64,000 nucleotides of DNA, taken from contig JAGZZT010000002.1 of NCBI GenBank assembly GCA_018377235.1, forward strand, positions 1 through 64,000, read 5' to 3'. Under the pieces are notes generated by a model. It saw nothing but the letters and a program-made list of their open reading frames with translations, made no database searches and was not told where the DNA came from. Source of the DNA: Clostridium sp. (GTDB lineage: Bacteria; Bacillota; Clostridia; Lachnospirales; Lachnospiraceae). Of the stretch, positions 25,976 to 35,528 are shown piece by piece. The translations under genes and the position numbers were made by a program. How positions within the stretch are numbered: the first letter of the stretch is position 1; every line of letters starts with the position of its first letter.

Positions 25976-26980
25976 CTAGTCAAAATTTTTGGAACCCTCT
26001 CCGTGGAGGAACTCAATAAACTTTCCTGTTCCAATAGCCACTGCTGTCAGCGGATCTTCGGCGATCATCGTAGTGATTCCCGTCTTCTCCTCGATCAAAG
26101 CGTCCAGACCGCTGAGCAGGGATCCTCCTCCTGTCAGAACGATTCCACGATCGAAAATATCGGCGGCCAGCTCCGGAGGAGTCCGCTCCAGCACGTTGTG
26201 AACGGCGTCCACAATCTGAAGCGCCGGCTCTCTTAAAGCCTCCAGAGTCTCATCGGAGGTAACTACAATGGTCTTCGGAAGTCCTGTCACCAGGTTTCTT
26301 CCCCTGACCTCCATGGTCAGCATCTCCGGTCTCTGGTAAGCAGCGCCGATATTGATCTTAATCTCCTCGGCTGTTCTCTCACCGATTAAAAGGTTATGCT
26401 TCTTTCTCATGTAACGCACCAGCGCCTCGTCAAAGTCGTCTCCGGCAATCTTAATGGAAGTGCTGACAACCGTGCCTCCCAGGGAAATCACCGCGATATC
26501 CGCCGTACCGCCTCCGATATCTACAATCATATTTCCGCAGGCCTTGGAAATGTCAATGCCGGCTCCGATAGCAGCCGCTACCGGCTCCTCAATAATCGTC
26601 ACATCCCTGGCTCCTGCCTGGTAGGTGGCGTCCTCTACTGCCTTTCTCTCCACCTCTGTGGCTCCGCTTGGGATACACACGCTGATTCTGGGCTTTCTCA
26701 AGGTTCTCTTTCCCACTGCCTTATTAATGAAATATTTCAACATCTTCTCTGTGACTGTATAGTCAGAGATTACGCCCTGGCGGAGAGGACGGACCGCTAC
26801 GATATTGCCCGGCGTTCTTCCGATCATCAGACGGGCTTCCTCTCCGATGGCCTTGATCTCGTTCTTGTCACGATCGATCGCAACTACGGACGGCTCCTTC
26901 AGCACAACGCCCTTACCCTTGATGTACACAAGAATGCTGGCAGTACCCAAGTCGATTCCAATGTCAGTCGGCATCATCAT
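25976..26980 (-). CDS. mreB: Rod shape-determining actin homologue MreB
   Basis: MreB filaments guide cell-wall synthesis along the cylinder. The 334-residue protein has the actin phosphate loop DIGIDLGTASILVY, VDIGGGTADIAVISLGG, and the C-terminal VLTGGGSLLSGLD. It could be the paralogue Mbl; mreC and mreD are not adjacent, so the exact paralogue is open. A run MMM at the start is preceded by AGGAGG. Confidence 0.93.
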   Translation of the reverse strand: MMMPTDIGIDLGTASILVYIKGKGVVLKEPSVVAIDRDKNEIKAIGEEARLMIGRTPGNIVAVRPLRQGVISDYTVTEKMLKYFINKAVGKRTLRKPRISVCIPSGATEVERKAVEDATYQAGARDVTIIEEPVAAAIGAGIDISKACGNMIVDIGGGTADIAVISLGGTVVSTSIKIAGDDFDEALVRYMRKKHNLLIGERTAEEIKINIGAAYQRPEMLTMEVRGRNLVTGLPKTIVVTSDETLEALREPALQIVDAVHNVLERTPPELAADIFDRGIVLTGGGSLLSGLDALIEEKTGITTMIAEDPLTAVAIGTGKFIEFLHGEGSKNFD

Positions 26981-27323
26981 CTTCGTTTTCCTCCTGTTTT
27001 TTTGCCATTTATCTATCTAAAAACGATATTCTGGTTTGTAAGCAAACTATACCACTTACTATTATATACAACTTCCCCCGCTTTTTAAAGGGTTTTTTCT
27101 TTTTTTATGATCTTTATTCTTTTTTTATGGAGCCGTCACACTTTCTTCACAATTATACTCTATACTGTAACCATGTTATCCGAAAGGATGACAGGCCTTT
27201 GTTTCAAGTATTGCTTGAAATAAAAAAAGCTTTTTCATACTCATACCGGACGGTGAAGAGCCGTCCGGCCCCCCTAAGCCAATTTCTTTTTTATATATAC
27301 CTACCATTCCCAATTTAACAAAC
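26981..27323. other. Intergenic region upstream of mreB with two hairpins
   Basis: There is no gene. A TATATAATAG box on the minus strand near 27060 may drive mreB, without a clear -35. Two hairpins follow to the right: TTTCAAG/CTTGAAA near 27202-27220 and a perfect CCGGACGG/CCGTCCGG at 27246-27268. Neither has a U tract. The stretch ends at the first 43-bp terminator copy. Confidence 0.5.
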
Positions 27324-27366
27324 AAAACGCCCGCCGGTTTTTGAGCCGACGGGCGTTTTGTTTATA
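27324..27366. terminator. 43-bp terminator, left copy
   Basis: A hairpin CGCCCG-C-CGG / CCG-A-CGGGCG is flanked by AAAA and TTTTG, so it could act in both directions. It is identical over 43 bp to 28102-28144; the two copies flank the relB-yafQ pair as direct repeats. Confidence 0.88.
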
Positions 27367-27459
27367 CATGAAGATTAAAATCTGCTCCTGGCACCTAGAT
27401 AATGAGAAAAATACGCAAAATGATGTATTCTAATGGCAGGAGTCTATTTGCCTAACACA

Positions 27460-27499
27460 TTGACATTGCATTGCATAATATATATAATATAAGTGCAAT
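27460..27499 (+). promoter_or_regulatory. relB-yafQ promoter with possible operator
   Basis: TTGACA (27460-27465), a 17-bp spacer and TATAAT (27483-27488) match consensus exactly. ATTGCA (27465-27470) and TGCAAT (27494-27499) form inverted arms around the -10, a plausible site for autorepression by the RelB-like antitoxin. Confidence 0.8.
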
Positions 27500-27522
27500 A
27501 GCAAGGAAAGGAGTTGGCTAGT

Positions 27523-27798
27523 ATGGCTGCCACAACTAATTTCACTGTCCGAATAGACAGCGATATAAAAAAACAGTGCGAAGCGGTGTATGGTGAATTA
27601 GGCATTAACCTTACCACTGCAATCAATGTGTTCCTTCGCCAGTCTCTTCGTGTTGGCGGTTTTCCTTTTGATGTCCGCATGGAACAGCCTAACAAGAAAA
27701 CAATTGCAGCAATGTTGGAAGCAGAACGCCTTGCCCATGATCCGTCTGTGAAACGCTACTCAGATATAGACGAAGCACTGAGGGCTTTAAAAGAATGA
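27523..27798 (+). CDS. relB: RelB/DinJ family antitoxin
   Basis: The antitoxin binds the adjacent toxin and, with it, its own promoter. The 91-residue protein begins with a ribbon-helix-helix segment (NFTVRIDSDIKKQCEAVYGE) and the DinJ-type LTTAINVFLRQSLRVGGFPFDV. The ATG at 27523 has AAAGGAG nine bases upstream; an in-frame TTG three codons earlier is unlikely. Its stop overlaps the toxin start (ATGA). It is on the opposite strand to all neighbours within 10 kb. Confidence 0.92.
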   Translation: MAATTNFTVRIDSDIKKQCEAVYGELGINLTTAINVFLRQSLRVGGFPFDVRMEQPNKKTIAAMLEAERLAHDPSVKRYSDIDEALRALKE

Positions 27799-28082
27799 AC
27801 CGCCACTTAGATATCGTTTGGACAACCCAGTTTAAAAAAGACTACAAGCTGGCCATAAAACGTCATCTGGACATTGGACTTCTTGACGAAATCATTCGCA
27901 AATTGGCAAGCGGCCAACCGCTTTCAGAGAAGAATAAAGACCATGCTTTAACTGGAAACTGGATTGGACACCGTGAGTGCCATATCCAGCCAGATTGGTT
28001 ATTAATCTACCGAATTGAAAACGATTTGCTCGTATTGACATTATCTCGAACGGGAACACACAGCGATCTGTTCGCAAAGTAA
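27795..28082 (+). CDS. yafQ: YafQ family mRNA interferase toxin
   Basis: This is a RelE-superfamily ribosome-dependent endoribonuclease. The 95-residue protein contains HRECHIQPDWLLIYRIE and ends in LSRTGTHSDLFAK, matching the YafQ active-site pattern (His in HREC/HIQPD and the C-terminal His of GTHSDLF). All those residues are intact, so the toxin should be active. It overlaps relB by four bases. The pair sits between duplicated terminators. Confidence 0.93.
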   Translation: MNRHLDIVWTTQFKKDYKLAIKRHLDIGLLDEIIRKLASGQPLSEKNKDHALTGNWIGHRECHIQPDWLLIYRIENDLLVLTLSRTGTHSDLFAK

Positions 28083-28101
28083 GAACAAGTTACCTGATTT
28101 A

Positions 28102-28144
28102 AAACGCCCGCCGGTTTTTGAGCCGACGGGCGTTTTGTTTATAT
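28102..28144. terminator. 43-bp terminator, right copy (ansA terminator)
   Basis: This is the same 43 bases as at 27324-27366. Here the element lies 13 bp past the ansA stop and would end the minus-strand ansA transcript as well as the plus-strand yafQ transcript. It is probably the original copy. Confidence 0.9.
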
Positions 28145-28157
28145 TTTCTTCTGTCCT

Positions 28158-29186
28158 CTATGATGCGCCCGCCGTCTCTCCCGGCAGCGCTCCCGCCAGA
28201 ATATCCTGGCTGACCTTGGTGTAGAACATCTTTTTCACAGTCTCGAAGTCTCTGGTCTGCCCCATAATCCACATGAGTTTGACAGCCGCGGCCTCCACCG
28301 TCATGTCGTAGGCCTGCAGGACATTGTAGCTATTGACCGCCTTATAGCCCACCTCATAAACCTCGGCGTCGCTTCCCTCTAACATGACCTGAGTGGCAAT
28401 CACCACGATTTTCCCCTTTTTCGTCAGGTTCTCCAGACCGCTGAGGAAATTCCTCTTATTATAGAAAGGAATGCCTCCCACGCCGTAGCTTTCGATGATA
28501 ATGGCGTCGTACCGCTCTCCAATGTACTGGAGAATCTCCGGCTCCATTCCTGGAATCAGCTTCAGCACAAACACGCTGGGCTTTAAATCTTCGTAAAACC
28601 GCACGGTTCCGTCTCTGCTCTCCCCGTCCACGTACTGGATAATCCTGTTCTCATCAATAAAGGCCGCTACCGGATAATTGATGCTCTCAAAGGCGCTGTA
28701 GCTTTTGGAGCGGATCTTCCTGGCTCTCGTCCCCAGAATCGCCTTCCCGTCAAAGACCAGGTAAACTCCTCTCACCCCGTCTCTGGAGGCAAAGCGCAGG
28801 CTGTCCATGAGATTTTTCCTGGCGTCTGTGATAGGAACGCTGATAGGCTTCTGGGAACCGGTGAGGATAATGGGCTTCTCCGAATTCTGAATCAGATAGG
28901 AGAGGGCCGCCGCCGAGTAGGCCATGGTGTCGGTTCCGTGGGTAATAACAAAGCCGTCGAAGCGGCTGTACTCCTCTCTAATCTCCTGGCTGATGCGGAT
29001 CCAATGCTCCGGCTGGACGTTGGTGCTGTCCAGGCTGAACAGCTGTCTCACAGAAACCTCACAGAATTTCCCGGCTTCCGGGATATAGCTTAACAGCTCC
29101 TTTGCCGTGGAGGCGGGAGCCAGTCCGTTCTCTGTCTGGACAGAGGCGATGGTTCCCCCTGTGGCTATCAGCAAGATTCGTTTCAT
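28158..29186 (-). CDS. ansA: Type I L-asparaginase
   Basis: The enzyme hydrolyses asparagine to aspartate and ammonia. The 342 residues show the first catalytic block LLIATGGTIASV, the second VITHGTDTMAYSA, and ILTGSQKPISVPITDA. No signal peptide is present, so this is the cytoplasmic type. The start overlaps the stop of the upstream zinc-ribbon gene by four bases. Confidence 0.95.
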   Translation of the reverse strand: MKRILLIATGGTIASVQTENGLAPASTAKELLSYIPEAGKFCEVSVRQLFSLDSTNVQPEHWIRISQEIREEYSRFDGFVITHGTDTMAYSAAALSYLIQNSEKPIILTGSQKPISVPITDARKNLMDSLRFASRDGVRGVYLVFDGKAILGTRARKIRSKSYSAFESINYPVAAFIDENRIIQYVDGESRDGTVRFYEDLKPSVFVLKLIPGMEPEILQYIGERYDAIIIESYGVGGIPFYNKRNFLSGLENLTKKGKIVVIATQVMLEGSDAEVYEVGYKAVNSYNVLQAYDMTVEAAAVKLMWIMGQTRDFETVKKMFYTKVSQDILAGALPGETAGAS

Positions 29187-30277
29187 ACGATATTTCCTTC
29201 CTCCTCATCCCAGTTGTACAGCGGCCCTATCTGCAGGGAGTATGCGCTGTCTTCACCGATATAAATATCTGCGTAAATATAATAGTTGTACTCCGGCTTC
29301 TCCACATATTCCAGAGAATCCAGGGCATTTGAAAGCTCGTTCTCTGAGAGAGTTCCCTCCTGTCCCGCCGCCAAATCGGCAAGCGCTGTCATCATCTGCA
29401 CAGCCGCCTGGTTGGAGGCTTCATTGTGGGAGTTCACAGCGATGAAATGAACCTCCCCTGTGGCCGTATCGCTGCTGACTGTCACAGCCAGCTCCAGCTC
29501 CTTATTCTCATCCCACATGGCATAAGTCCGGTAGGTATCATAGAATTCCCTGATCTCCCCTCCCTCATCATACCGGTTGTTGTAGGAATCAAGGCTCATA
29601 TGGGTTTCCAGCCCCAGGGCATAAGCCTCCTCCTTCACCAGATTTTCCACATCAATGAAACGGAGCTCAAAATGACTCTCTCCATTGCACCTGACTCCAG
29701 CCGCCTTTACTTCCTCCTCGTCCAGCTCCTCCCACTCAAGGGAACCTGTATCCTCCTCAATGGTGATCTCTCCGTCGCCCCAGACGTCCTCTTCCTGAAT
29801 CTCAGCTTCCCAGTCCCAGACGTCATTCTGCGGTTCTTCCTGAACCAGGCGGGCTCCGCTGTCTGCCATAAGGCCGACAACAAGAGGAATCAGCTGGATG
29901 GCTGCTCCGCAGATAACAAGAACTGCCAGGATCGGGACAAACTTTGACCTGGATTTTTGGTTATCTTCCTTTTTACCGGACGCTTTTTTTGACGTCTTGA
30001 ACGTCTTCTGCTTCTGCGCCCCCTTGCCAGACTTCTGTTTCATATCCCGGTAAAAATCTGCGGTCTTTTCCCTGAAATCCTTCTCCGATACCTCCAGGGT
30101 TGTCCGGACAGGGTCTCCGTTTCTCTCATTTAACATAGTCTGCTGCCCCGGCCTGGTCTCGTTCAGGTAATAGTCCACCTCTCTGATCAGCGGCTTAAAT
30201 ACCAGTTTTCTGCACAGTCTGCAGTACCCGGATCCTGTCAGCGGCCGTTCACATATGGGACAAATTTTTTTCTGCAT
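29183..30277 (-). CDS. Zinc-ribbon membrane protein of unknown function
   Basis: The protein has 364 residues. The N terminus has a zinc ribbon (CPIC...CRLC near residues 6-21), then a Lys-rich linker, one membrane helix near residues 113-135, and an acidic C-terminal domain of about 220 residues. The ribbon should be inside and the acidic domain outside. I recognise no enzyme motif. It is coupled to ansA by overlap. Confidence 0.7.
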   Translation of the reverse strand: MQKKICPICERPLTGSGYCRLCRKLVFKPLIREVDYYLNETRPGQQTMLNERNGDPVRTTLEVSEKDFREKTADFYRDMKQKSGKGAQKQKTFKTSKKASGKKEDNQKSRSKFVPILAVLVICGAAIQLIPLVVGLMADSGARLVQEEPQNDVWDWEAEIQEEDVWGDGEITIEEDTGSLEWEELDEEEVKAAGVRCNGESHFELRFIDVENLVKEEAYALGLETHMSLDSYNNRYDEGGEIREFYDTYRTYAMWDENKELELAVTVSSDTATGEVHFIAVNSHNEASNQAAVQMMTALADLAAGQEGTLSENELSNALDSLEYVEKPEYNYYIYADIYIGEDSAYSLQIGPLYNWDEEEGNIV

Positions 30278-30339
30278 AGGCGCCTCCCCTCTACTTTGCT
30301 GCCTTCCCAGTCAGGCTCTGCAGGCAGAGCCGTCTTATA

Positions 30340-31899
30340 TTAAATCCTCAGACTCCACTCCCGGCAGTCCCACACCTTCGTCACCACGTCGCTGTAAAAC
30401 TCCGGTTCATGGCAGATCAGAAGAATGCTTCCCCTGTACTCTTTCAGAGCCCGTTTCAGTTCGTCCTTGGCGTCTACGTCCAGGTGGTTGGTCGGCTCAT
30501 CCAGCAGCAGCAGATTCGTCTCCCTGTTAATCAGCTTGCACAGGCGGACCTTGGCCTGCTCACCTCCAGACAGCACCCGGACCTGGCTTTCAATGTGTTT
30601 CGTAGTCAGTCCGCACTTGGCCAGGGCAGAACGGACCTGGTACTGGGTATAGGATGGGAATTCCTTCCAGATTTCCTCAATGCAGGTGGTAGTATTGCCG
30701 GGAGCCATCTCCTGCTCAAAGTATCCGATTTCCAGATAATCTCCCAGAACTGCCTTTCCAGACAGCGCCGGAATCAATCCCAGAATGCTCTTTAAAAGAG
30801 TGGTTTTTCCTATTCCATTGGCTCCCACTAAAGTAATCTTCTCCCCCCGCTCCATGTAAAGATTCAACGGCTTGGACAGCGGCTCATTCTGGTCATAGCC
30901 GATAACCAGATCCTCCGTCTCGAAAATACACTTTCCAGCCGCTCTCGCCTCCAGAAAATGAAACTCCGGCTTCGGTTTCTCCTTAGCCAGCTCAATCACA
31001 TCCATCTTGTCCAGCTTCTTCTGGCGGGACATGGCCATATTTCTGGTGGAAACTCTGGCCTTATTTCTGGCCACGAAGTCCTGAAGCTCCGCAATCTCCT
31101 GCTGCTGTCTCTTATAGGCCGCCTCCAGCTGAGCCTTTTTCACCTCATATACCTCTCTGAACTTGTCATAATCTCCCACATACCGGTCAAGCCTCTGATT
31201 CTCCATGTGATAAATAATATTGATTACGCTGTTTAAGAAGGGAATATCATGGGAAATGAGGATAAACGCATTTTCATATTCCTGCAGATACCGCTTCAGC
31301 CATTCGATATGCTGCTCGTCCAGGTAATTGGTAGGCTCGTCCAAAAGCAAAATATCCGGCTTCTCAAGCAGCAGCTTTCCAAGCAGCACCTTGGTTCTCT
31401 GGCCGCCGGACAGCTCTGTCACATCCTTCTCCATTCCGATGTCAGCCAGGCCCAGAGCCCGTCCTACCTCGTCTACCTTGGCGTCAATGGTATAGAAATC
31501 GTGAGCCATTAAAAGATCCTGGATCGTTCCAAGCTCCTCCATCATAGATTCCATTTCCCCTTCCGGCGCATCGCCCAGACGGTCGCAGATGCCGTTCATC
31601 TGCTCTTCCAGCTCGAACAGGAAGGAAAAAGCGTTCTTTAAGACTTCCCGGACTGTCATCCCCTTCTCCAGCACAGCGTGCTGATCCAGGTATCCTACGC
31701 GGACTCTCTTAGCCCACTCTACCCTGCCCTCGTCCGGCTGCAGTTTTCCTGTAATAATATTCATAAAGGTAGATTTTCCCTCTCCGTTGGCTCCGATGAG
31801 ACCGATGTGCTCCCCCTTTAGCAGACGGAAGGACACATCGTGGAAAATCGCCCTGTCTCCAAATCCATGGCTTAAATGTTCTACGTTTAAAATACTCAC
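30340..31899 (-). CDS. ABC-F family ATPase
   Basis: This 519-residue soluble protein has two ABC domains. The signature and Walker B pairs are LSGGQRTKVLLGKLLL / ILLLDEPTNYLDE and LSGGEQAKVRLCKLI / LLLLDEPTNHLD, joined by a charged linker about residues 230-310. There are no membrane segments. ABC-F proteins act on the ribosome as translation factors or antibiotic protection proteins. A hairpin GGCTCTG/CAGAGCC follows at 30314-30331, without a U tract. Confidence 0.92.
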   Translation of the reverse strand: MSILNVEHLSHGFGDRAIFHDVSFRLLKGEHIGLIGANGEGKSTFMNIITGKLQPDEGRVEWAKRVRVGYLDQHAVLEKGMTVREVLKNAFSFLFELEEQMNGICDRLGDAPEGEMESMMEELGTIQDLLMAHDFYTIDAKVDEVGRALGLADIGMEKDVTELSGGQRTKVLLGKLLLEKPDILLLDEPTNYLDEQHIEWLKRYLQEYENAFILISHDIPFLNSVINIIYHMENQRLDRYVGDYDKFREVYEVKKAQLEAAYKRQQQEIAELQDFVARNKARVSTRNMAMSRQKKLDKMDVIELAKEKPKPEFHFLEARAAGKCIFETEDLVIGYDQNEPLSKPLNLYMERGEKITLVGANGIGKTTLLKSILGLIPALSGKAVLGDYLEIGYFEQEMAPGNTTTCIEEIWKEFPSYTQYQVRSALAKCGLTTKHIESQVRVLSGGEQAKVRLCKLINRETNLLLLDEPTNHLDVDAKDELKRALKEYRGSILLICHEPEFYSDVVTKVWDCREWSLRI

Positions 31900-31971
31900 G
31901 GTTGTACTCCTTTATCTTTCATGCTCAGCGTCCATATACAGCTTTATTTTACCTGAACCGCCCGTTTCTGT

Positions 31972-33102
31972 CTAGCCAAGACGCCCTTTAAAGTCCTCGT
32001 ACCCGAACTCTTTTATCAAAATTTCTTCCCCGTCTCTGTTCTTCCATACGATGGAAGGCAGGAGCATGCCGTTGAAGGTATTAGTCTTCACCATGGTGTA
32101 AAGAGCCATATCACCGAATACCACCTGCTCTCCCTCTTCCAGCGGATGGTCAAAGGAATAATCTCCAATCACGTCTCCCGCCAGGCATGTGGGGCCGGCC
32201 AGACGGTAAGTATATTCCTTCTCGCCCGGCATTCCGGAGGAGAGCACCGGCGGACGGTAGGGCATTTCCAGCACGTCCGGCATATGGCAGGCAGCGGAGG
32301 TATCTAAAATGGCAATATCCATGCCGTTTTTCATGGTTTCCAGCACAGAGGACACGAGAAAACCGGCATTTAATACCACCGCCTCCCCCGGCTCCAGATA
32401 AACCTCCACATCGTATTGTTCCCGGAAATGACGGATAATCTTCTTTAACCGCTCCACATCGTAGTCTTCCCTGGTAATGTGGTGTCCTCCTCCGAAATTG
32501 ACCCACTTCATCTGTCCCAGATACCTGCCGAATTTCTCCTCAAAGGCCTGAGCTGTAATCTCCAGATCATCAGAGTTCTGCTCGCAGAGTGTGTGGAAAT
32601 GAAGACCGTCCAGCATAGGCAGAAGCGCTTCGTCAAACTGCTCCTTCACAGTTCCCAGACGGGACCCCGGGGCGCAGGGATCGTAGATAGCGTGTCCCTC
32701 CTGGGTGGAACACTCCGGATTCACCCGCAGTCCCACCGATTTTCCCGCCTGCTTTGCCTTCTCTCCATACCGCCTCAGCTGAGCCGGGGAATTAAACACA
32801 AAATGATCTGCATAAGATAAAATCTCTTCAAACTCGTCCTCCCGGTAGGCCGGGGAAAACACGTGGGTTTCTCCTCCGAACTCCTCTTTTCCAAGTCTTG
32901 CCTCGCAGAGGCCGCTGGCGGTGGTTCCAGCCAGGTAACGGCGCATCAGCGGGTAGGCAAAAAAGCCGGAAAACGCTTTCTGGGCCAGCAGAATTCTGCA
33001 TCCCGTATCCTCCTGAATCTCCTTTAAAAGTTCCAGATTTTTCACCAGTCTTTTCTCGTCAACAAGAAAATACGGGGTCTTAACAGCCGTCTCTCTCTTC
33101 AT
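31972..33102 (-). CDS. nspC: Carboxynorspermidine decarboxylase
   Basis: NspC decarboxylates carboxyspermidine or carboxynorspermidine with PLP. It is a fold-III alanine-racemase-like protein of 376 residues with the PLP lysine at K42 (LLAQKAFSGFF) and VNFGGGHHITREDYD for phosphate binding. It is last in the polyamine operon, after its partner dehydrogenase. With putrescine made by speA/speB the product would be spermidine. Confidence 0.93.
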   Translation of the reverse strand: MKRETAVKTPYFLVDEKRLVKNLELLKEIQEDTGCRILLAQKAFSGFFAYPLMRRYLAGTTASGLCEARLGKEEFGGETHVFSPAYREDEFEEILSYADHFVFNSPAQLRRYGEKAKQAGKSVGLRVNPECSTQEGHAIYDPCAPGSRLGTVKEQFDEALLPMLDGLHFHTLCEQNSDDLEITAQAFEEKFGRYLGQMKWVNFGGGHHITREDYDVERLKKIIRHFREQYDVEVYLEPGEAVVLNAGFLVSSVLETMKNGMDIAILDTSAACHMPDVLEMPYRPPVLSSGMPGEKEYTYRLAGPTCLAGDVIGDYSFDHPLEEGEQVVFGDMALYTMVKTNTFNGMLLPSIVWKNRDGEEILIKEFGYEDFKGRLG

Positions 33103-33225
33103 CTGTCTGTCTCCTTTATCTGTCTCCTTCTATCACATAAAGCTGCGTCCTTTGCAGAGGGAAGCTGTGGCTCCTCCGAAAAAACGCAGCTTTTCTTCAG
33201 TCTCTATTTCAGCTGGCAGTCCTTA

Positions 33226-34428
33226 TTAATCTACAAGAACCGGATCGTAGGACTCTCTCCACGGAAGTCCCCACTTATTTAACGCGTCCATAAATGGATC
33301 CGGATCGAACTCCTCCATGTTGTAAACGCCCGGTTTCTGCCATTTTCCTGTCATCACCATCATAGCGCCGATCATGGCCGGAACACCTGTGGTGTAGGCA
33401 ACTGCCTGAGATCCTACCTCCTTGTAGCATTCCTGATGATCGCAGATATTGTACAGGTAGTAGGTCTTGTCCTTTCCGTCCTTCTTTCCGCGGAAGATGC
33501 AGCCGATGTTGGTCTTTCCCTTTGTTCTTGGACCCAGAGAAGACGGATCCGGAAGCACTGCCTTTAAGAACTGGAGCGGAATAATCTCTTTACCTTCGTA
33601 CATAACCGGCTCAATAGAGGTCATTCCCACGTTCTCCAGACATTTTAAGTGTGTCAGGTAGCTCTGGCCAAAGGTCATGAAGAAGCGGATTCTCTTGATT
33701 CCAGGAATATTTAAGGCCAGGCTCTCGATCTCCTCATGGTGAAGCAGGTACATATCCTTCTCGCCTACCTCCTCGAAGTTGTACACGCGCTTGATCTCCA
33801 TAGGCTCTGTCTCTACCCAGTGGCCGTCCTCCCAGTAGGAGCCTTTAGCGGACACCTCGCGGATATTGATCTCCGGGTTAAAGTTAGTGGCGAATGGGTA
33901 TCCGTGGTCGCCGCCGTTGCAGTCTAAGATATCAATGTAGTTGATCTCGTCAAACTCGTGCTTTAACGCGTAAGCGGAGAATACGCTTGTCACGCCCGGA
34001 TCAAAGCCGCTTCCTAATAAAGCTGTGATTCCAGCCTGCTCAAACTTCTCTCTGTAAGCCCACTGCCAGCTGTACTCAAACTTAGCCGTATCCTCCGGCT
34101 CGTAGTTAGCAGTGTCCACGTAGTGAGTCTTTGTAGCCAGGCAGGCATCCATAATGGTCAGATCCTGGTATGGAAGAGCCAGGTTCAGTACTACGTCCGG
34201 CTTTACCTCGTTAATCAGGGCAATTAAGGCGTCCACGTCGTTGGCGTCCACCTGAGCCGTTGTGATCTTTGTGGAAGTAGTTCCCTGAAGCTTCTCTTTC
34301 AATGCATCGCACTTTGATTTTGTGCGGCTGGCAATACAGATCTCCTCAAATACTTCGCTGTTCTGGCAGCACTTGTGAACTGCTACGGAAGCGACTCCGC
34401 CGCATCCGATAATCAATGCTTTTCCCAT
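33226..34428 (-). CDS. Carboxynorspermidine synthase (saccharopine dehydrogenase family)
   Basis: The enzyme reductively condenses aspartate semialdehyde with putrescine or diaminopropane. The 400-residue protein has the Rossmann motif LIIGCGGVASVAVHKC and the family block ALLGSGFDPGVTSVFSAYA. The ATG at 34428 is preferred because AAGGAGAG lies at proper distance; an ATG two codons earlier is too close to it. It pairs with nspC downstream to form a SAM-independent route to spermidine. Confidence 0.93.
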   Translation of the reverse strand: MGKALIIGCGGVASVAVHKCCQNSEVFEEICIASRTKSKCDALKEKLQGTTSTKITTAQVDANDVDALIALINEVKPDVVLNLALPYQDLTIMDACLATKTHYVDTANYEPEDTAKFEYSWQWAYREKFEQAGITALLGSGFDPGVTSVFSAYALKHEFDEINYIDILDCNGGDHGYPFATNFNPEINIREVSAKGSYWEDGHWVETEPMEIKRVYNFEEVGEKDMYLLHHEEIESLALNIPGIKRIRFFMTFGQSYLTHLKCLENVGMTSIEPVMYEGKEIIPLQFLKAVLPDPSSLGPRTKGKTNIGCIFRGKKDGKDKTYYLYNICDHQECYKEVGSQAVAYTTGVPAMIGAMMVMTGKWQKPGVYNMEEFDPDPFMDALNKWGLPWRESYDPVLVD

Positions 34429-34469
34429 GATCATTCTCTCCTTTTCCTGTTTGATTTTCTATTATCTCT

Positions 34470-35372
34470 TTATCTGTGTTTTTCCTGGTCCTGCCTCTGA
34501 AGGGCCAGGGCCATTTCCCTGACAATCTTGCAGGCGGCCGCTGTGGACGCGCCGCTTAAATCGTAGTGGGGGCTTAATTCATTCACATCGCAGCCTACAA
34601 TATTGGCCCTGTCGCACACCAGTGTGACGGCCCGCCTCAGCTGGTCAAAGGTGACGCCGCCCGGCTCCGGAGTTCCCGTCCCCGGAAATACGGAAGGATC
34701 CATCACGTCCAGATCCACTGTAAAGTAAACAGGACGGCCCTTCAGCCGTTCTAACGTCTCCTCAAGCCCTGTGAAATCAAAGGGATTTAAGAACGTGTGC
34801 TCCTTTGCCCACTGAAATTCCCATCTCTCGCCGGAGCGGATTCCAAACTGGAAAATGCTTCCGTCTCCCGTCAGATCCCAGCAGCGCCGGATGACACAGG
34901 CGTGGGACAGGGGCTCTCCCAGATAGTCCTCTCTGAGATCCGTATGGGCATCGAAATGGATAATCGCCGCATCCGGGTACTTTTTGTGTACAGCCCGAAA
35001 GCTCCCAAGTGTCACCAGATGCTCTCCTCCCAGCATAAAGGGGCGTTTGCCTGCCTCTAAAATAAACGCTGTCCGTTCCTCAATATCTGCCAGCGCCTGC
35101 TTCGGATCTCCGAACCGAAGCTCCAGATCTCCGCTGTCCATAATAAAGCTGTCCTCCAGATCTCGATCCTGGTAAGGGCTGTAGGTCTCAAGACCATAAG
35201 ATTCCCGGCGGATCGCCTCGCTTCCGAACCTGGTTCCTGGACGGAACGAGGTAGTGGAATCGAAGGGCGCGCCGAACAGAACCGTATCCGCCTGCTCAAA
35301 CTCCGCGTCAAATCCCATATATACGGAAACATTCGGGGACAGCGTCCCTGTCTGTCTCTTTTCCTCTGACAT
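34470..35372 (-). CDS. speB: Agmatinase
   Basis: SpeB hydrolyses agmatine to putrescine and urea. It is a ureohydrolase of 300 residues with the manganese ligands in GGEHLVTLG, IHFDAHTDLRE and FTVDLDVMDPS. The start MSEEKRQTG is chosen because AGGAG stands seven bases upstream; the frame is open 11 codons further. It sits between speE and the carboxynorspermidine synthase gene. Confidence 0.95.
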   Translation of the reverse strand: MSEEKRQTGTLSPNVSVYMGFDAEFEQADTVLFGAPFDSTTSFRPGTRFGSEAIRRESYGLETYSPYQDRDLEDSFIMDSGDLELRFGDPKQALADIEERTAFILEAGKRPFMLGGEHLVTLGSFRAVHKKYPDAAIIHFDAHTDLREDYLGEPLSHACVIRRCWDLTGDGSIFQFGIRSGERWEFQWAKEHTFLNPFDFTGLEETLERLKGRPVYFTVDLDVMDPSVFPGTGTPEPGGVTFDQLRRAVTLVCDRANIVGCDVNELSPHYDLSGASTAAACKIVREMALALQRQDQEKHR

Positions 35373-35528
35373 ACTGCATCTCCTCTCTTCCCGCTCTGTC
35401 TGCATCGCATGCCGCGGCTCTTTTTATTTCAGCCCGTCTGCTTTTTCTCGGGCGTTCTTTCGTACTGCAGACCGCTCTGCTTTATCTCAGGCTGTGATTC
35501 TGCTGCATTTTCCTGCTTTCTCAAATGT

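Noticed and set aside
27202..27268. Additional terminators left of the toxin-antitoxin pair
   Set aside because: Both hairpins are clean but lack U tracts on either strand; kept only as hairpins in the intergenic description.
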